Shown here piece after piece: positions 16,388 through 24,825 of a DNA stretch of 64,000 nt; position 1 is the first letter of the stretch; each line of letters starts with the position of its first letter. The notes below the pieces were generated by a model. That model was not told the origin of the DNA, did not search any database, and saw only the letters and a list, made by a program, of their open reading frames with translations. The stretch is from an uncultured bacterium (GTDB lineage: Bacteria > Bacillota_I > Bacilli_A > RFN20 > CAG-826). The stretch lies in the NCBI GenBank assembly GCA_949300345.1, contig CASGDR010000001.1:195835-259834 (forward strand), read 5' to 3'. A program made the translations under genes and the position numbers.

Positions 16388-17453
16388 CCGCGTACTCCCA
16401 AGGATAGACGTCGTTTCCGAAGTGCCCGTATTCGGCGAGCCTCTGGTACGAGATATCCTTCAATCTAAGCTCACTTATGATGTTCTTCACCGAGAAATCG
16501 AAATGCCCGTTCACGAGCTTGAGAAGCTCCTCGTCGCCGATCTTTCCAGTCCCGAAGGTGTCGATGCTCACACTGATGGGATTAGCAACGCCAATCGAAT
16601 AGGAAACTGCCACCTCGCATCTATCGGCCAGTCCCGCCTTGACGATCGACTTGGCGACGAACCTTGCGTAGTAGGCGCCGCTCCTGTCGACCTTGGTGCA
16701 GTCCTTGCCGGAGAAAGCGCCGCCTCCGTGATGGGCGACTCCTCCGTAGGTATCGACCATGAGCTTTCGACCAGTCAAACCGCTGTCGGCATAGGGACCG
16801 CCGCGATAGAAAGCCCCAGTCGGGTTGATGAGTATCTCGATTCCATCGAGCGTCTGGCCAAGCAACGGGATGAGTACCTCTTCCTTGATGATCCTCTTCA
16901 CTTCATCAAGCTTGATGCCTTTCTTCGTTTGGGCAGAGACCACGATGGCCTTGATGGCCTTTGGCTTGCCATCGACATAGCGGACTGTCACTTGGCATTT
17001 GCCGTCCACCCCTAGGACGTCCATGTACTTCTCTTTCCTGATGGCTTCGATTCGCTTGGAGATGTCCCTTGCGATCACGTATGGAAGAGGCAGGAACTCG
17101 CCTGTCTCGTTTGTCGCGTAGCCGTACATGATCCCTTGGTCTCCCGCACCATCCTTGTCGACGCCCTTTGCGATGTCCCAAGATTGGGCCGAGACCTTGG
17201 TGAGGACGACGAAGTTGTCGAAGTAGCCAATGTCGCGCAAGACCCTCTTCGTCACCTTCTCGACGTTCACATGGGCCTTGGAGGTGACTTCCCCGAAGAC
17301 GAACACGAGGTTGTCCTTGACGGAGCATTCGATCGCCACCCTGCTGTTTTTGTCCTTGAGGAGGTATTCATCCAAGATGGCATCGGCGATCTGGTCGCAT
17401 ATCTTGTCCGGATGTCCCCTGAACACTGATTCGCAAGTCACGTATTTTTCCAT
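16338..17453 (-). CDS. metK: S-adenosylmethionine synthetase, prophage-borne
   Basis: 371 residues from the ATG at 17453 (AAGGAT upstream), close to the ~390 of cellular enzymes. Family motifs are present: GHPDKICDQ, GAGDQGIMYGYATNE, and GGGAFSGKDCTKVDRSGAYY with Cys where cellular enzymes have Pro (GKDPTKVDRSAAY). It makes SAM from methionine and ATP. It stands 66 nt downstream of a DNA methyltransferase gene on the same strand, so it probably feeds phage DNA methylation. Its 3' end overlaps the HNH gene. Confidence 0.92.
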   Translation of the reverse strand: MEKYVTCESVFRGHPDKICDQIADAILDEYLLKDKNSRVAIECSVKDNLVFVFGEVTSKAHVNVEKVTKRVLRDIGYFDNFVVLTKVSAQSWDIAKGVDKDGAGDQGIMYGYATNETGEFLPLPYVIARDISKRIEAIRKEKYMDVLGVDGKCQVTVRYVDGKPKAIKAIVVSAQTKKGIKLDEVKRIIKEEVLIPLLGQTLDGIEILINPTGAFYRGGPYADSGLTGRKLMVDTYGGVAHHGGGAFSGKDCTKVDRSGAYYARFVAKSIVKAGLADRCEVAVSYSIGVANPISVSIDTFGTGKIGDEELLKLVNGHFDFSVKNIISELRLKDISYQRLAEYGHFGNDVYPWEYADGKANELKKAAAEASA

Positions 17454-17519
17454 AATCAAAATCCTTGTTTCCTTTCAAAATTCATTGTTTTTCCCTTAAG
17501 CCGACTGGTTGGAGTAACT

Positions 17520-18752
17520 TTAAGATAAGGCTCCTTCGTCACCTGAAGCCTTGGCGTAATCCCCAATCTGGCTCAATGGCGTTCTTTTTCCATCCCTAAA
17601 CAAAAAGCACCCATCCGCTGAGTGCCTGAGGGCGATGTATCTCTTGACGATCACGTCGGCGTATCTCTCGTCGAGCTCCATCATGAGCGTCTTCCTTCCC
17701 AGCTGCTCGGCTGCTATAAGGGTCGTCCCCGAACCGCCGAAGAGGTCGAGTACCGTCTCGCCCTTCCTCGAGGAGTTGAGCATCAGCTTCGATATGAGCT
17801 CGATGTTCTTCTGCGTCGGATGGAGGCTGTTGTTCCTCGGCTTGTCGTATTCGAGGATGGTGTCCTGCGTCCTGTCGTCAACGAAGTAATGCGCTGCCCC
17901 CTCCTTCCAGCCATAGAGGCAGGGCTCGTGTCGCCATTGGTAGTCCTGCCTTCCGAGCACAAGCGAGTTCTTGACCCAGATGAGGCACTCGGCGAGCTTG
18001 AACCCCGCCTCCTTGAATGCGTTCCTGAAGTTGAGCCCCTCCGTGTCGGCGTGGAAGCAGTAGATGGCTCCGCCCGTCTTCGTATGCCCGTACATGTTCT
18101 TGAAGGCGGAGAGTAGGAAGTTGTAGAAGTCCCCGTCGCTTTGCCTGTCGTTCTGGATCTTCATGCCGTCCTGACCCTCGTAGTCCACGTTGTAAGGAGG
18201 ATCGGTCAGGACCAAATCGGCATCCTTCCCGTCGCATAGCCTGTCCACGTCCTCCTTCAAGGTGGAATCGCCGACCATGAGACGATGGCTTCCAAGAAGG
18301 AAGATGTCCCCTCTTTTCGAATAAGGAGTTTCATCGATCGCTCCCTCCTCGTCGAAGCCGTCGTCTTTGACGTCATCAAGGCTCGCCTCCAGTTCTTCGA
18401 AGCCGAACTGCGTCATGTCGATGTCCGAGATCCCCTCAAGCTCTGCCTTCAGCTTCTCGAAGTCCCAGGTGGCAAGCTCGTTCGTCTTGTTGTCGGCCAG
18501 CCTGTAGCTCTTGATCTGCTCTTCGGTCAGATCGTCGGCTATGAGGCACGGGACTTCCGTCATCCCCAGCTTCTTGGCGGCGAGAAAACGGGTATGCCCG
18601 ACCACTATCACGTTGTCCTTGTCGACGACAAGTGGCTGCTTCCAGCCGAATTCCCTTATGGAATTGGCGACGGCGTCCACGGCGGATTCGTTGTGCCTTG
18701 GATTGTTCCCGTAGGGCCTAATCTCCGCTACGCTCTTCATCACTATCGTCAT
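17520..18752 (-). CDS. ParB-domain DNA methyltransferase
   Basis: 410 residues from the ATG at 18752, placed after GAGGAAGAAC. Residues 1-90 are a ParB/sulfiredoxin-type domain (VAEIRPYGNNPRHNE, VVDKDNVIVVGHTR). Residues 145-400 are a beta-class methyltransferase with catalytic TDPPYNVDY (184-187) before the SAM-binding DLFGGSGTT (336-344). This motif order fits N6-adenine or N4-cytosine methylation. Such fusions are common in phages and can protect the genome from restriction. The target site is unknown. Overlaps the upstream HTH gene; metK follows. Confidence 0.9.
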   Translation of the reverse strand: MTIVMKSVAEIRPYGNNPRHNESAVDAVANSIREFGWKQPLVVDKDNVIVVGHTRFLAAKKLGMTEVPCLIADDLTEEQIKSYRLADNKTNELATWDFEKLKAELEGISDIDMTQFGFEELEASLDDVKDDGFDEEGAIDETPYSKRGDIFLLGSHRLMVGDSTLKEDVDRLCDGKDADLVLTDPPYNVDYEGQDGMKIQNDRQSDGDFYNFLLSAFKNMYGHTKTGGAIYCFHADTEGLNFRNAFKEAGFKLAECLIWVKNSLVLGRQDYQWRHEPCLYGWKEGAAHYFVDDRTQDTILEYDKPRNNSLHPTQKNIELISKLMLNSSRKGETVLDLFGGSGTTLIAAEQLGRKTLMMELDERYADVIVKRYIALRHSADGCFLFRDGKRTPLSQIGDYAKASGDEGALS

Positions 18753-19263
18753 GTTCTTCCTCGGTGACCGATTCGACACTGCTCCATTCCTCCTTCCTGT
18801 TTTGGCTCTCCAGCTTCTTCTCCATGAGCCTCAGGTCCTCGTACCTCTCGCTGTATTCCTTGCCGAACTTCTTCGTGAGCAGATAGGTGATGGCCTTGAA
18901 GTCCGGGCCCACCTGTTTCTTGACCCTATGGACCTTCTTCTTGGTCTTGCCGTCCTTCTCCTCGATGAGCTGGTCCTCGTCGACGGTCTCGTAGCCCACC
19001 GCCTTCTTGTACATGGCGTTCGCCAGGTCCTTCTTTAGCTCGTATCTGGATTTGTCCATCGCCTCTTGGATCTGAGGGTATCTGTGCTTCAGGTTGGTGA
19101 AGGTGTGCTCCTCGATCTTGAGGTACTTGCACATCTCCCTTTGGGTGACGAGCTTCTTGGAGCAGTCCGCAATGAAGGCTAGGACTTCCTCGAGCTTGCC
19201 GTCTTTCTGCCATTGCTCCCAGATGTCCGTGGTGTATATTCGCTTGTTCTTTCTCTCCGGCAC
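18718..19263 (-). CDS. HTH DNA-binding prophage protein (phBC6A51-type, small-terminase-like)
   Basis: 181 residues from a GTG at 19263, chosen because AAAGGAGGCAAGGGAAG precedes it and a terminator lies just upstream; a longer frame from an ATG at 19314 would start inside that hairpin. The N-terminus KRIYTTDIWEQWQKDG is followed by a helix-turn-helix (LVTQREMCKYLKIEEHTFTN), then a charged region and an acidic tail. Similar to HTH proteins called transposase-like or small terminase-like in Bacillota phages. Sits directly after the ACGT repeat array, which it might bind. Confidence 0.65.
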   Translation of the reverse strand: MPERKNKRIYTTDIWEQWQKDGKLEEVLAFIADCSKKLVTQREMCKYLKIEEHTFTNLKHRYPQIQEAMDKSRYELKKDLANAMYKKAVGYETVDEDQLIEEKDGKTKKKVHRVKKQVGPDFKAITYLLTKKFGKEYSERYEDLRLMEKKLESQNRKEEWSSVESVTEEEHDDSDEERSGD

Positions 19264-19290
19264 CTTCCCTTGCCTCCTTTCCTCGACATG

Positions 19291-19318
19291 AAAAAAGCCC
19301 ACAGATTTCTCCATGGGC
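19291..19318 (-). terminator. Terminator between repeat array and late genes
   Basis: Minus-strand stem GCCCA/TGGGC (19314-19318 with 19297-19301) followed by six T. It lies after the repeat array and only 28 nt before the GTG of the HTH gene, leaving no room for a promoter. Late transcription must therefore read through it, or start elsewhere. Confidence 0.65.
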
Positions 19319-19496
19319 GTGGTTAGTCCTTTTCAATATCTCGCATGGTAATCCTACTAAATCTTGACAGCCTGACGCAATATTTCAGGATGTGTCATCG
19401 TGTGTCAGAACGCTTCAATTTCCAGGCAGCGGAGATTTCAAGGAAGATAACTATCTTTTTTGCTGTATACGACCTGTCTTTCGCTTGGAGATTTCG

Positions 19497-20182
19497 ACGT
19501 ATTCCAAGCTAGCCGTCTTCAGACAAAATCTTCCTCGTAGTCTTTCACCTGTCTTTACCTCGAAGACTTTCAACGTGGCTAACGTATACGATGAGTAAGA
19601 CGGAATCTTAAGACGTTTCCCTCACGTCAGATCACCTTGAACCACTTCAACGTAGCGCACGTATACCTGACGCAAGACGGAGATCTCGGGAAATCCCTTC
19701 ACGTCGAAACACGTTGAACCAAGCTAACGTACCTAACGTATGGGCTGACGTAAGAGAATATCTTCCGATAGATACACACACATTCGGCTTCTGACGGGAG
19801 TTCCAACGTGAAGGCATAATTGCCACATAATCGAGGAATAAGCCCACAAAATCGCCTGTTTTTGCCATTATTTTGCCTAATCTTTATCTAACCAGAAGAC
19901 AACATCTAATTCTAAGCATTCACGCTAGATTCTTTCGACGTGCCACGTCGGATTGCGAGGTAGACAGAATCTTCGAGAAAATCTCTCCACGTCGGTTTAC
20001 GTCAGGGATCCCGACGTGATTCGACGTACCGCCTGACGAGACGAAATCCAGACGGGAATCCCTTCTGACGTATTCACCTTGAAAGAGTTCAACATACCTG
20101 ACGTAATCGCCAACGTCTCTCCAATCTCCAAAGAAAAAGGGCCACGTCGAATCACGTTCAATCCATACAACGTAACTGACGT
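19497..20182. repeat. Non-coding array of ~77-bp imperfect repeats rich in ACGT
   Basis: About 0.9 kb without a supported gene. ACGT occurs 26 times between 19497 and 20182 where about 3 are expected. In the first cluster, copies repeat at 77 nt: 19573/19650/19727, 19582/19659/19736 and 19624/19701. A second cluster near 19938-20182 has steps of 76-79. Within a unit, ACGT sites are often spaced 9-12 bp, one helical turn. Dyads recur, for example ACGTT-N10-AACGT (19711, 20154) and ACGTCAGGGATCCCGACGT (19999-20017). An AT-rich stretch (about 19815-19920) divides the clusters. Candidate functions: operator array, packaging or replication site, or an RNA antitermination leader. Confidence 0.85.
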
Positions 20183-20192
20183 AGCCCAGAAT

Positions 20193-20606
20193 CTACACTT
20201 CCAGAAAATCGATGGCCGGCTTTGCATCGTCAAGGAGCCTATAGACCGAGCTTCTCGACAGATGCATGGCGCCCATTATCTCATCGTAGGTCATGAAGCT
20301 GATGTGCCTGTACATGATCGCAAGCGCCATCTCCTTGTCCTCCAGCTTTTCGAGCGAGTTCGTGGCCTTTAGCTTCAAATCGTCAAGTTTGGCTTCCTCG
20401 TCCTTTATCTCCATCTCCTTGTCCAGGGCCTTGAGGACCCACTTCTCGAATGGAGCCTTTCCGCTTGGCTGCGTGTGTATCCGCTCGCCATAGACAGGTC
20501 CGGAGATCGCATTGGACTGCCTGCGGTAGAACTGGAGGAGCCCATAGTCCTGGTGGATCTTGTCGCTAAGTTCCCTTATTTCGTCGAGCAGTTGTTTCAG
20601 TGTCAT
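20193..20606 (-). CDS. Phage late regulator-like HTH protein (ArpU/DUF1492-like)
   Basis: 137 residues. A helical N-terminal half with a basic linker, then a C-terminal sigma-region-4-like HTH: ALAIMYRHISFMTYDEIMGAMHLSRSSVYRLLDDA. Proteins of this size and layout close the early region in Bacillota phages and act as late-gene transcription regulators. It ends with TAG right where the ACGT array begins; the same frame stays open for 90 more codons into the array. Overlaps rusA by 41 nt. Confidence 0.7.
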   Translation of the reverse strand: MTLKQLLDEIRELSDKIHQDYGLLQFYRRQSNAISGPVYGERIHTQPSGKAPFEKWVLKALDKEMEIKDEEAKLDDLKLKATNSLEKLEDKEMALAIMYRHISFMTYDEIMGAMHLSRSSVYRLLDDAKPAIDFLEV

Positions 20607-21018
20607 CGCTTTCCTCCTTCCTGTCGCCGAGTATCTCTATCTCGAGGGCGATCCCGGTCGGCTCGTCGCTCCAGAGTTTTTCGACCACTTCCCTCACCAC
20701 CAAGGCATCGTCCTTCCAGAAACCCAGTTGGGTCATGCAGTCCTTGAGGAGCTTCTCTAGGTTGTCGGTGTCTGGCTTGGTGGTTCGCCACTCGAGGTGC
20801 TGGTGCCTTTTGCCCCTTGGGAAGAGCCACGTGGCTTTGAGCTCTATCGGTCCGTCGAGCGGCTTCTCCGGCTTGAACGGCCTCAGGTGCTTCTTCAGCT
20901 CTTCCTTCGCCTTGGCGACGTTCTCGGGCTTGTAGAACCTAGGCTTGCCACGGACTATCGCCACCTTGGTCTCCTGAGCCGTGATGGTCGGCGGGTCCAA
21001 GAGCAAGAAAATCTTCAT
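20566..21018 (-). CDS. rusA: RusA-family Holliday junction resolvase
   Basis: 150 residues with the RusA signature TTKPDTDNLEKLLKDCMTQLG followed by FWKDDALVV, where the Asp residues bind catalytic metal. It resolves branched DNA during phage replication and recombination. GTGAGGTGGCGGT precedes the ATG, which overlaps the stop of the small upstream gene. Confidence 0.9.
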   Translation of the reverse strand: MKIFLLLDPPTITAQETKVAIVRGKPRFYKPENVAKAKEELKKHLRPFKPEKPLDGPIELKATWLFPRGKRHQHLEWRTTKPDTDNLEKLLKDCMTQLGFWKDDALVVREVVEKLWSDEPTGIALEIEILGDRKEESDDTETTARRNKGT

Positions 21019-21239
21019 ACCGCCACCTCACTGGATCCGGCTTTGCAGTCAGCGAAATTCAAGGGGTTTGGAGATTGCGAAGAAAGGGTTAGGTCTCTGC
21101 CGTCCTTTGTTTGGGAAAGAGGGCTGTTCAATGCCCCTTTCCTACAAATGAAGACGGCATTTAGTTTCGTAGAAATTGCGACGAAACGAAATTTATATAT
21201 ATAAGCCCTATTTTCGTTTTCGTTTTGGTGTGTTTTCAT
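21015..21239 (-). CDS. Small prophage protein, unknown, coupled to replication genes
   Basis: 74 residues. The start (after GGGGAGGTGAGAAGACG) overlaps the replication protein stop as ATGA and the stop overlaps the rusA start as ATGA. Double coupling with a strong ribosome site argues for a real gene. The protein is basic at the N-terminus and has no recognisable family. Its 5' part contains an unusual AT-rich run and TTTCGT/ACGAAA inverted elements, so the stretch could also be regulatory. Confidence 0.45.
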   Translation of the reverse strand: MKTHQNENENRAYIYKFRFVAISTKLNAVFICRKGALNSPLSQTKDGRDLTLSSQSPNPLNFADCKAGSSEVAV

Positions 21240-23218
21240 CGTCTTCTCACCTCCCCTTTCACGCTTTCGTAATCGTCCTCGTATTCCTTCAATCTCGACT
21301 GCACGGTCCTCACGCTTACGCCCAGCACATCGCCTATGTCTTTGGTGGTCGCGTAGTCCTTCCCCATGAGCGCCAGCTCGTAGGCCTTGTCGAACTCCTC
21401 GTGCCTTTTGCCGTAGTCGACGCTCCTCTTGCTGGACTTGCTTAGGTTCGCCTCAATCGATCCTTTTGGCGATTTGCCGTCCAGCACGCCTTTTTCGTCC
21501 ACCACGTGGAGCGGGAAGTCGAACCAACACTTGATGGGCTCGAAAGGCGGGAATTCCCTGAGCGTCCCCTCGATCTGCCATCCAGTGGCGAGAGGGTTGT
21601 CGCAATTGTCCAGAACGAAGCCTCTATCCAAGTCGAGCTGGATGATGTCGAGGATGGCATCCGGATCGCGGGCAAACACGCCGCTCCCGCTTGACCTGTC
21701 TATCATGTTCTTCTGCCCCTGGGCGCCCTTCGAATGGTGGTGGCAATAGATGATGGAAGCGCCCGTCTCAAGAGCAATCTTGTCGAACTCGTTGCAGAAT
21801 TGCCCCATGTCGGAAGCGCTGTTCTCGTCGCCGAAAATGACCTTGTAGATAGGGTCTATGATGATCGCGCCGTAGTTCTGCCCCTTGATTCTTCTCACGA
21901 GCTTCGGGACCAGCTTGTTGAGCGGAAGCGCCTTGCCCCTGAGGTTCCACATGTCGAAATTCGAGGCTTCCCCGTCCGTCATCTTCAGCGACTCCTGGAG
22001 GAAATTGAGCCTCTTCCTGAACGACTCCTCCTGGATCTCCAGATTCAGGTAAAGCACCCTCGCCCTCCTGCATTGGAACTTCAGCCACTTCCTGCCAGCC
22101 GAAATGCATAGCCCGAGCTGCATCAGGAGATACGACTTGCCTGCTTTGGAAGGACCGGCGATGAGCATCTTGTGACCTTGCCTGAGCACCCCGTAGATCA
22201 GTTCCTCGGGCAGTTGGATGGGCTTCGTCTCGATGGATTTGACGTAGTTCTCGATCGGTGGGAGTCCGGCATCCTGGTCCTCGATGAAATCAAGCCACGA
22301 GAACCAATCCTTCTCCCCGATGTTCACCGCCAGAAGTTTCTGCACCTTGCCGTTTCTGGTGGCTCCCGGAAGCCTCGACATTCGGTTCGGGTCCTTGTTC
22401 GCCTTGTCTATCTTGAGGTCGTGCTTCAGCAAATACCTATGCAAAAACTCGACTCTTTTTCGGTATTCCTCATAGTTCGGTGCATGTATCTTGACCACCG
22501 CATGGACGGATTTCCCGGCGCTCGAGACCATGGCTGCGATGGGAAGGCGGAATCTCTTGTAGGCTTCTATCTGCTCTTCCATCGTGCCTTCGTCGCACTC
22601 GATGAGGGTGTATTCATAGCGGGTGACGTTCTCCTTGAGTGCATCCTTGCCGTCAAGCGGGTTGATCCTTATCCAAGCGCCGGCCTCGTCCTTCCAGCTA
22701 TAGACGGTGTCGGCAAGCTCGTCGGGATACTTGTCCAGCGATGCCAAAAGCTCCCTTACCGTCTTGTCGTAGTAGCCCTTCCTCGGCTTCCACCTCTTGT
22801 CCTTAGGGTCCTGAAACGCGTCCTCGGTGATGATTCCTACGTGGTCCTCGGGATAAAACAGGGTCTTGAGATAGAGCCTGAATTGCTCGACCGGCGTCAG
22901 CTCTTTCCTGTCGTCTCCGCTTAAGTCATCGCTGAAATCCACGCAACCGCCGGTGTCGTAGTTGATGTATCTGTAGGCGTTGCGTTTCGCTATCTCGATG
23001 ATCGTCGCTCCGGTGATCGGCTTTGACGAACCGTTGAAGGTCTCCCATTTCTTCTGGCAGACGCCTTCCTCGTAATTCCTCGCGCCCTTGGACCAGTTGT
23101 CCCAGACGGAGCAATCGAAACCCTCGTGTTTCAAGGCCATCCCGATGCGTAGCCAATCGTCGTAGTCTTCCATCGGCTTGATGTATTGGAGGGCTTCCAG
23201 AATGTTCTCTTTCGTCAT
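21236..23218 (-). CDS. Prophage primase-helicase replication protein
   Basis: 660 residues from the ATG at 23218 (AAAGGGGACGAACGC upstream, ATGA overlap with the helicase). Residues 1-80 look like a PriCT-type domain (DWLRIGMALKHEG). Residues 150-290 look like an archaeo-eukaryotic primase or VirE-like core (SVHAVVKI, RMSRLPGATR). Residues 345-580 are a RepA/DnaB-like ATPase with Walker A GPSKAGKS (355-362), Walker B AIIIDPIY and IYCHHHSKG. The C-terminus has an HTH (TTKDIGDVLGVSVRTVQSRL). It probably both primes and unwinds at the phage origin. Confidence 0.85.
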   Translation of the reverse strand: MTKENILEALQYIKPMEDYDDWLRIGMALKHEGFDCSVWDNWSKGARNYEEGVCQKKWETFNGSSKPITGATIIEIAKRNAYRYINYDTGGCVDFSDDLSGDDRKELTPVEQFRLYLKTLFYPEDHVGIITEDAFQDPKDKRWKPRKGYYDKTVRELLASLDKYPDELADTVYSWKDEAGAWIRINPLDGKDALKENVTRYEYTLIECDEGTMEEQIEAYKRFRLPIAAMVSSAGKSVHAVVKIHAPNYEEYRKRVEFLHRYLLKHDLKIDKANKDPNRMSRLPGATRNGKVQKLLAVNIGEKDWFSWLDFIEDQDAGLPPIENYVKSIETKPIQLPEELIYGVLRQGHKMLIAGPSKAGKSYLLMQLGLCISAGRKWLKFQCRRARVLYLNLEIQEESFRKRLNFLQESLKMTDGEASNFDMWNLRGKALPLNKLVPKLVRRIKGQNYGAIIIDPIYKVIFGDENSASDMGQFCNEFDKIALETGASIIYCHHHSKGAQGQKNMIDRSSGSGVFARDPDAILDIIQLDLDRGFVLDNCDNPLATGWQIEGTLREFPPFEPIKCWFDFPLHVVDEKGVLDGKSPKGSIEANLSKSSKRSVDYGKRHEEFDKAYELALMGKDYATTKDIGDVLGVSVRTVQSRLKEYEDDYESVKGEVRRR

Positions 23219-24813
23219 GCGTTCGTCCCCTTTCTGGGCTCGTAGGTCTTCGGATTGATCTCCCTTGGCACGTACCAGTTGTTGCAGGAGATGCGGGTGA
23301 TCATCCTGCTGGCGTCTTCGAAAGCCCAAAGACCGACATGGAGGAAGCCATATCTCTCAAGGAGTCTGATCTGCTTAGGCGTGGCCAAGCCTTCGAGCTG
23401 TCTGTTCTTGAGCTTGTCGATGATGAGGGATGCCATTCCGCAGTTCTTGATCTCGTCGGCGTAGATCCCGTGCCTTTCGAGATACTCCCTCTGCTTCTCG
23501 GTCATCGGACCCATCTCCCAAGCGAAGGTAGGCTCGTAGGTGGCAAGGTCCTCGGCACTGATGGAGAAGGCATACTGAATCGGGTCGACCAGCGTCATCT
23601 TCTTCTTGCGCATGGCCTCGAGTTCTCGTTTCAGCGACTCCTCCCTTTCGGCGACGACATCACGTTCGGCTTCATCCTCTGCTTCCACCAAGTCGACTGC
23701 ATAGCCACTGTTGGCGATCCTCTCGTCGATCTTCTTGGCTTCCTCGTCGGATTTGGCGAGGAGTCCGCTGGGCTTGCAGAGGTCGTGCCTTTCCGTGAGC
23801 CAGAGGAAATCCAAAAGGAGCAGGTATTCCTTGTTCGGCGCAAGCCTCATTCCCCTTCCGACCATCTGCTGATAGAGGCTCCTCACCTTGGTGGGCCTTA
23901 GGATCACCACGCAATCGACGCTCGGGCAGTCCCATCCTTCGGTCAAAAGCATCGAGTTGCATAGGACGTCGTATTCGCCGTTCTCGAAATCATTTATCCT
24001 CCGCTCCCTGTCCTTTGAATTGCCGTTGACATCGACGGCCCTTAAGCCATGGACATTTAGCAATTCGGTGAACTTCTGGGAGGTTTTCACGAGGGGAAGG
24101 AACACGACGGTCTTCCTGCCCTTGCAATAGTTCACCATCTCCAGCGCGATTTGGTTCAGGTAGGGCTCAAGGGCGTTTCCTATCTCCCCTGCCGCGTAGT
24201 CCCCGTTGGAGACGCCGACGCTGTTGATGTCGAGCTTGAGGGGGATCATCTGCGCCTTGATCGGGCATAGGTATCCTTCCCTGATGGCTCGCGGCATCGA
24301 ATACTCGTAGGCCTTGGAATCGAAATACTCGCCTAGATTCCTGTGGTCCGCCTTGTCCGGTGTGGCCGTGACTCCAAGGACATCGGCATCCTCAAAGTGG
24401 CTGAGCACCCTTTGGTAGGTGTCCGCCAAGCAATGATGGGCCTCGTCCACCACTATGGTCTTGAAGTAGTTCTTGTCGAATTTCTGCAGTCTGGAGGCGT
24501 TTGCCAGAGTCTGGATGGAAGCGATGGTTACGCTCAAAGGGGAGCCAATCGAAGTCGACTCCGCCTTTTCAAGTGCGCTGTCTATCCCGTATGTCGCCTT
24601 GAGTCTTTTGCCAGCCTGGTCGAGCAGCTCGTTTCGATGGGCGAGAATCAATGCCCTTGAGCCGTCGGCGATCTGGTCCTTGATCACGGACGAGAAGATC
24701 TGCGTCTTCCCCGTTCCCGTCGGACATACGAGTAGGGTCTTCCTATTGCCTTTGTTCCATTCATTCTCGATAGCCTGAACCGCCTCCCTCTGATAGGGCC
24801 TTAGTTCAAACAT
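23215..24813 (-). CDS. DEAD/DEAH-box helicase, SSL2-type
   Basis: 532 residues. Motif I VCPTGTGKTQ (about 29-36), motif II VVDEAHH (about 120-126), motif III GVTATPDK, and helicase C-terminal motifs with YQQMVGRGMR (motif VI). Superfamily 2 helicases of this type stand beside primase genes in many Bacillota phages. It probably unwinds or remodels DNA in replication or recombination. Overlaps the primase gene. Confidence 0.9.
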   Translation of the reverse strand: MFELRPYQREAVQAIENEWNKGNRKTLLVCPTGTGKTQIFSSVIKDQIADGSRALILAHRNELLDQAGKRLKATYGIDSALEKAESTSIGSPLSVTIASIQTLANASRLQKFDKNYFKTIVVDEAHHCLADTYQRVLSHFEDADVLGVTATPDKADHRNLGEYFDSKAYEYSMPRAIREGYLCPIKAQMIPLKLDINSVGVSNGDYAAGEIGNALEPYLNQIALEMVNYCKGRKTVVFLPLVKTSQKFTELLNVHGLRAVDVNGNSKDRERRINDFENGEYDVLCNSMLLTEGWDCPSVDCVVILRPTKVRSLYQQMVGRGMRLAPNKEYLLLLDFLWLTERHDLCKPSGLLAKSDEEAKKIDERIANSGYAVDLVEAEDEAERDVVAEREESLKRELEAMRKKKMTLVDPIQYAFSISAEDLATYEPTFAWEMGPMTEKQREYLERHGIYADEIKNCGMASLIIDKLKNRQLEGLATPKQIRLLERYGFLHVGLWAFEDASRMITRISCNNWYVPREINPKTYEPRKGTNA

Positions 24814-24825
24814 GTCGACACCTCT

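Noticed and set aside
19497-20182. The 77-bp repeat array as a CRISPR array
   Set aside because: Repeats are diverged across the whole unit and there is no pattern of identical repeats separated by unique spacers; no cas genes are present.
19920-20195. Amber read-through of the late-regulator gene for 90 codons into the array
   Set aside because: The frame is open, but no start, stop-suppression signal or recognisable domain supports it, and a chance open stretch is possible in this sequence.
19647-20233. Two minus-strand open frames of 73 and 78 codons inside the repeat array
   Set aside because: They run through repeats whose 77-nt period shifts the frame each unit, have no ribosome site and show no protein-like pattern.
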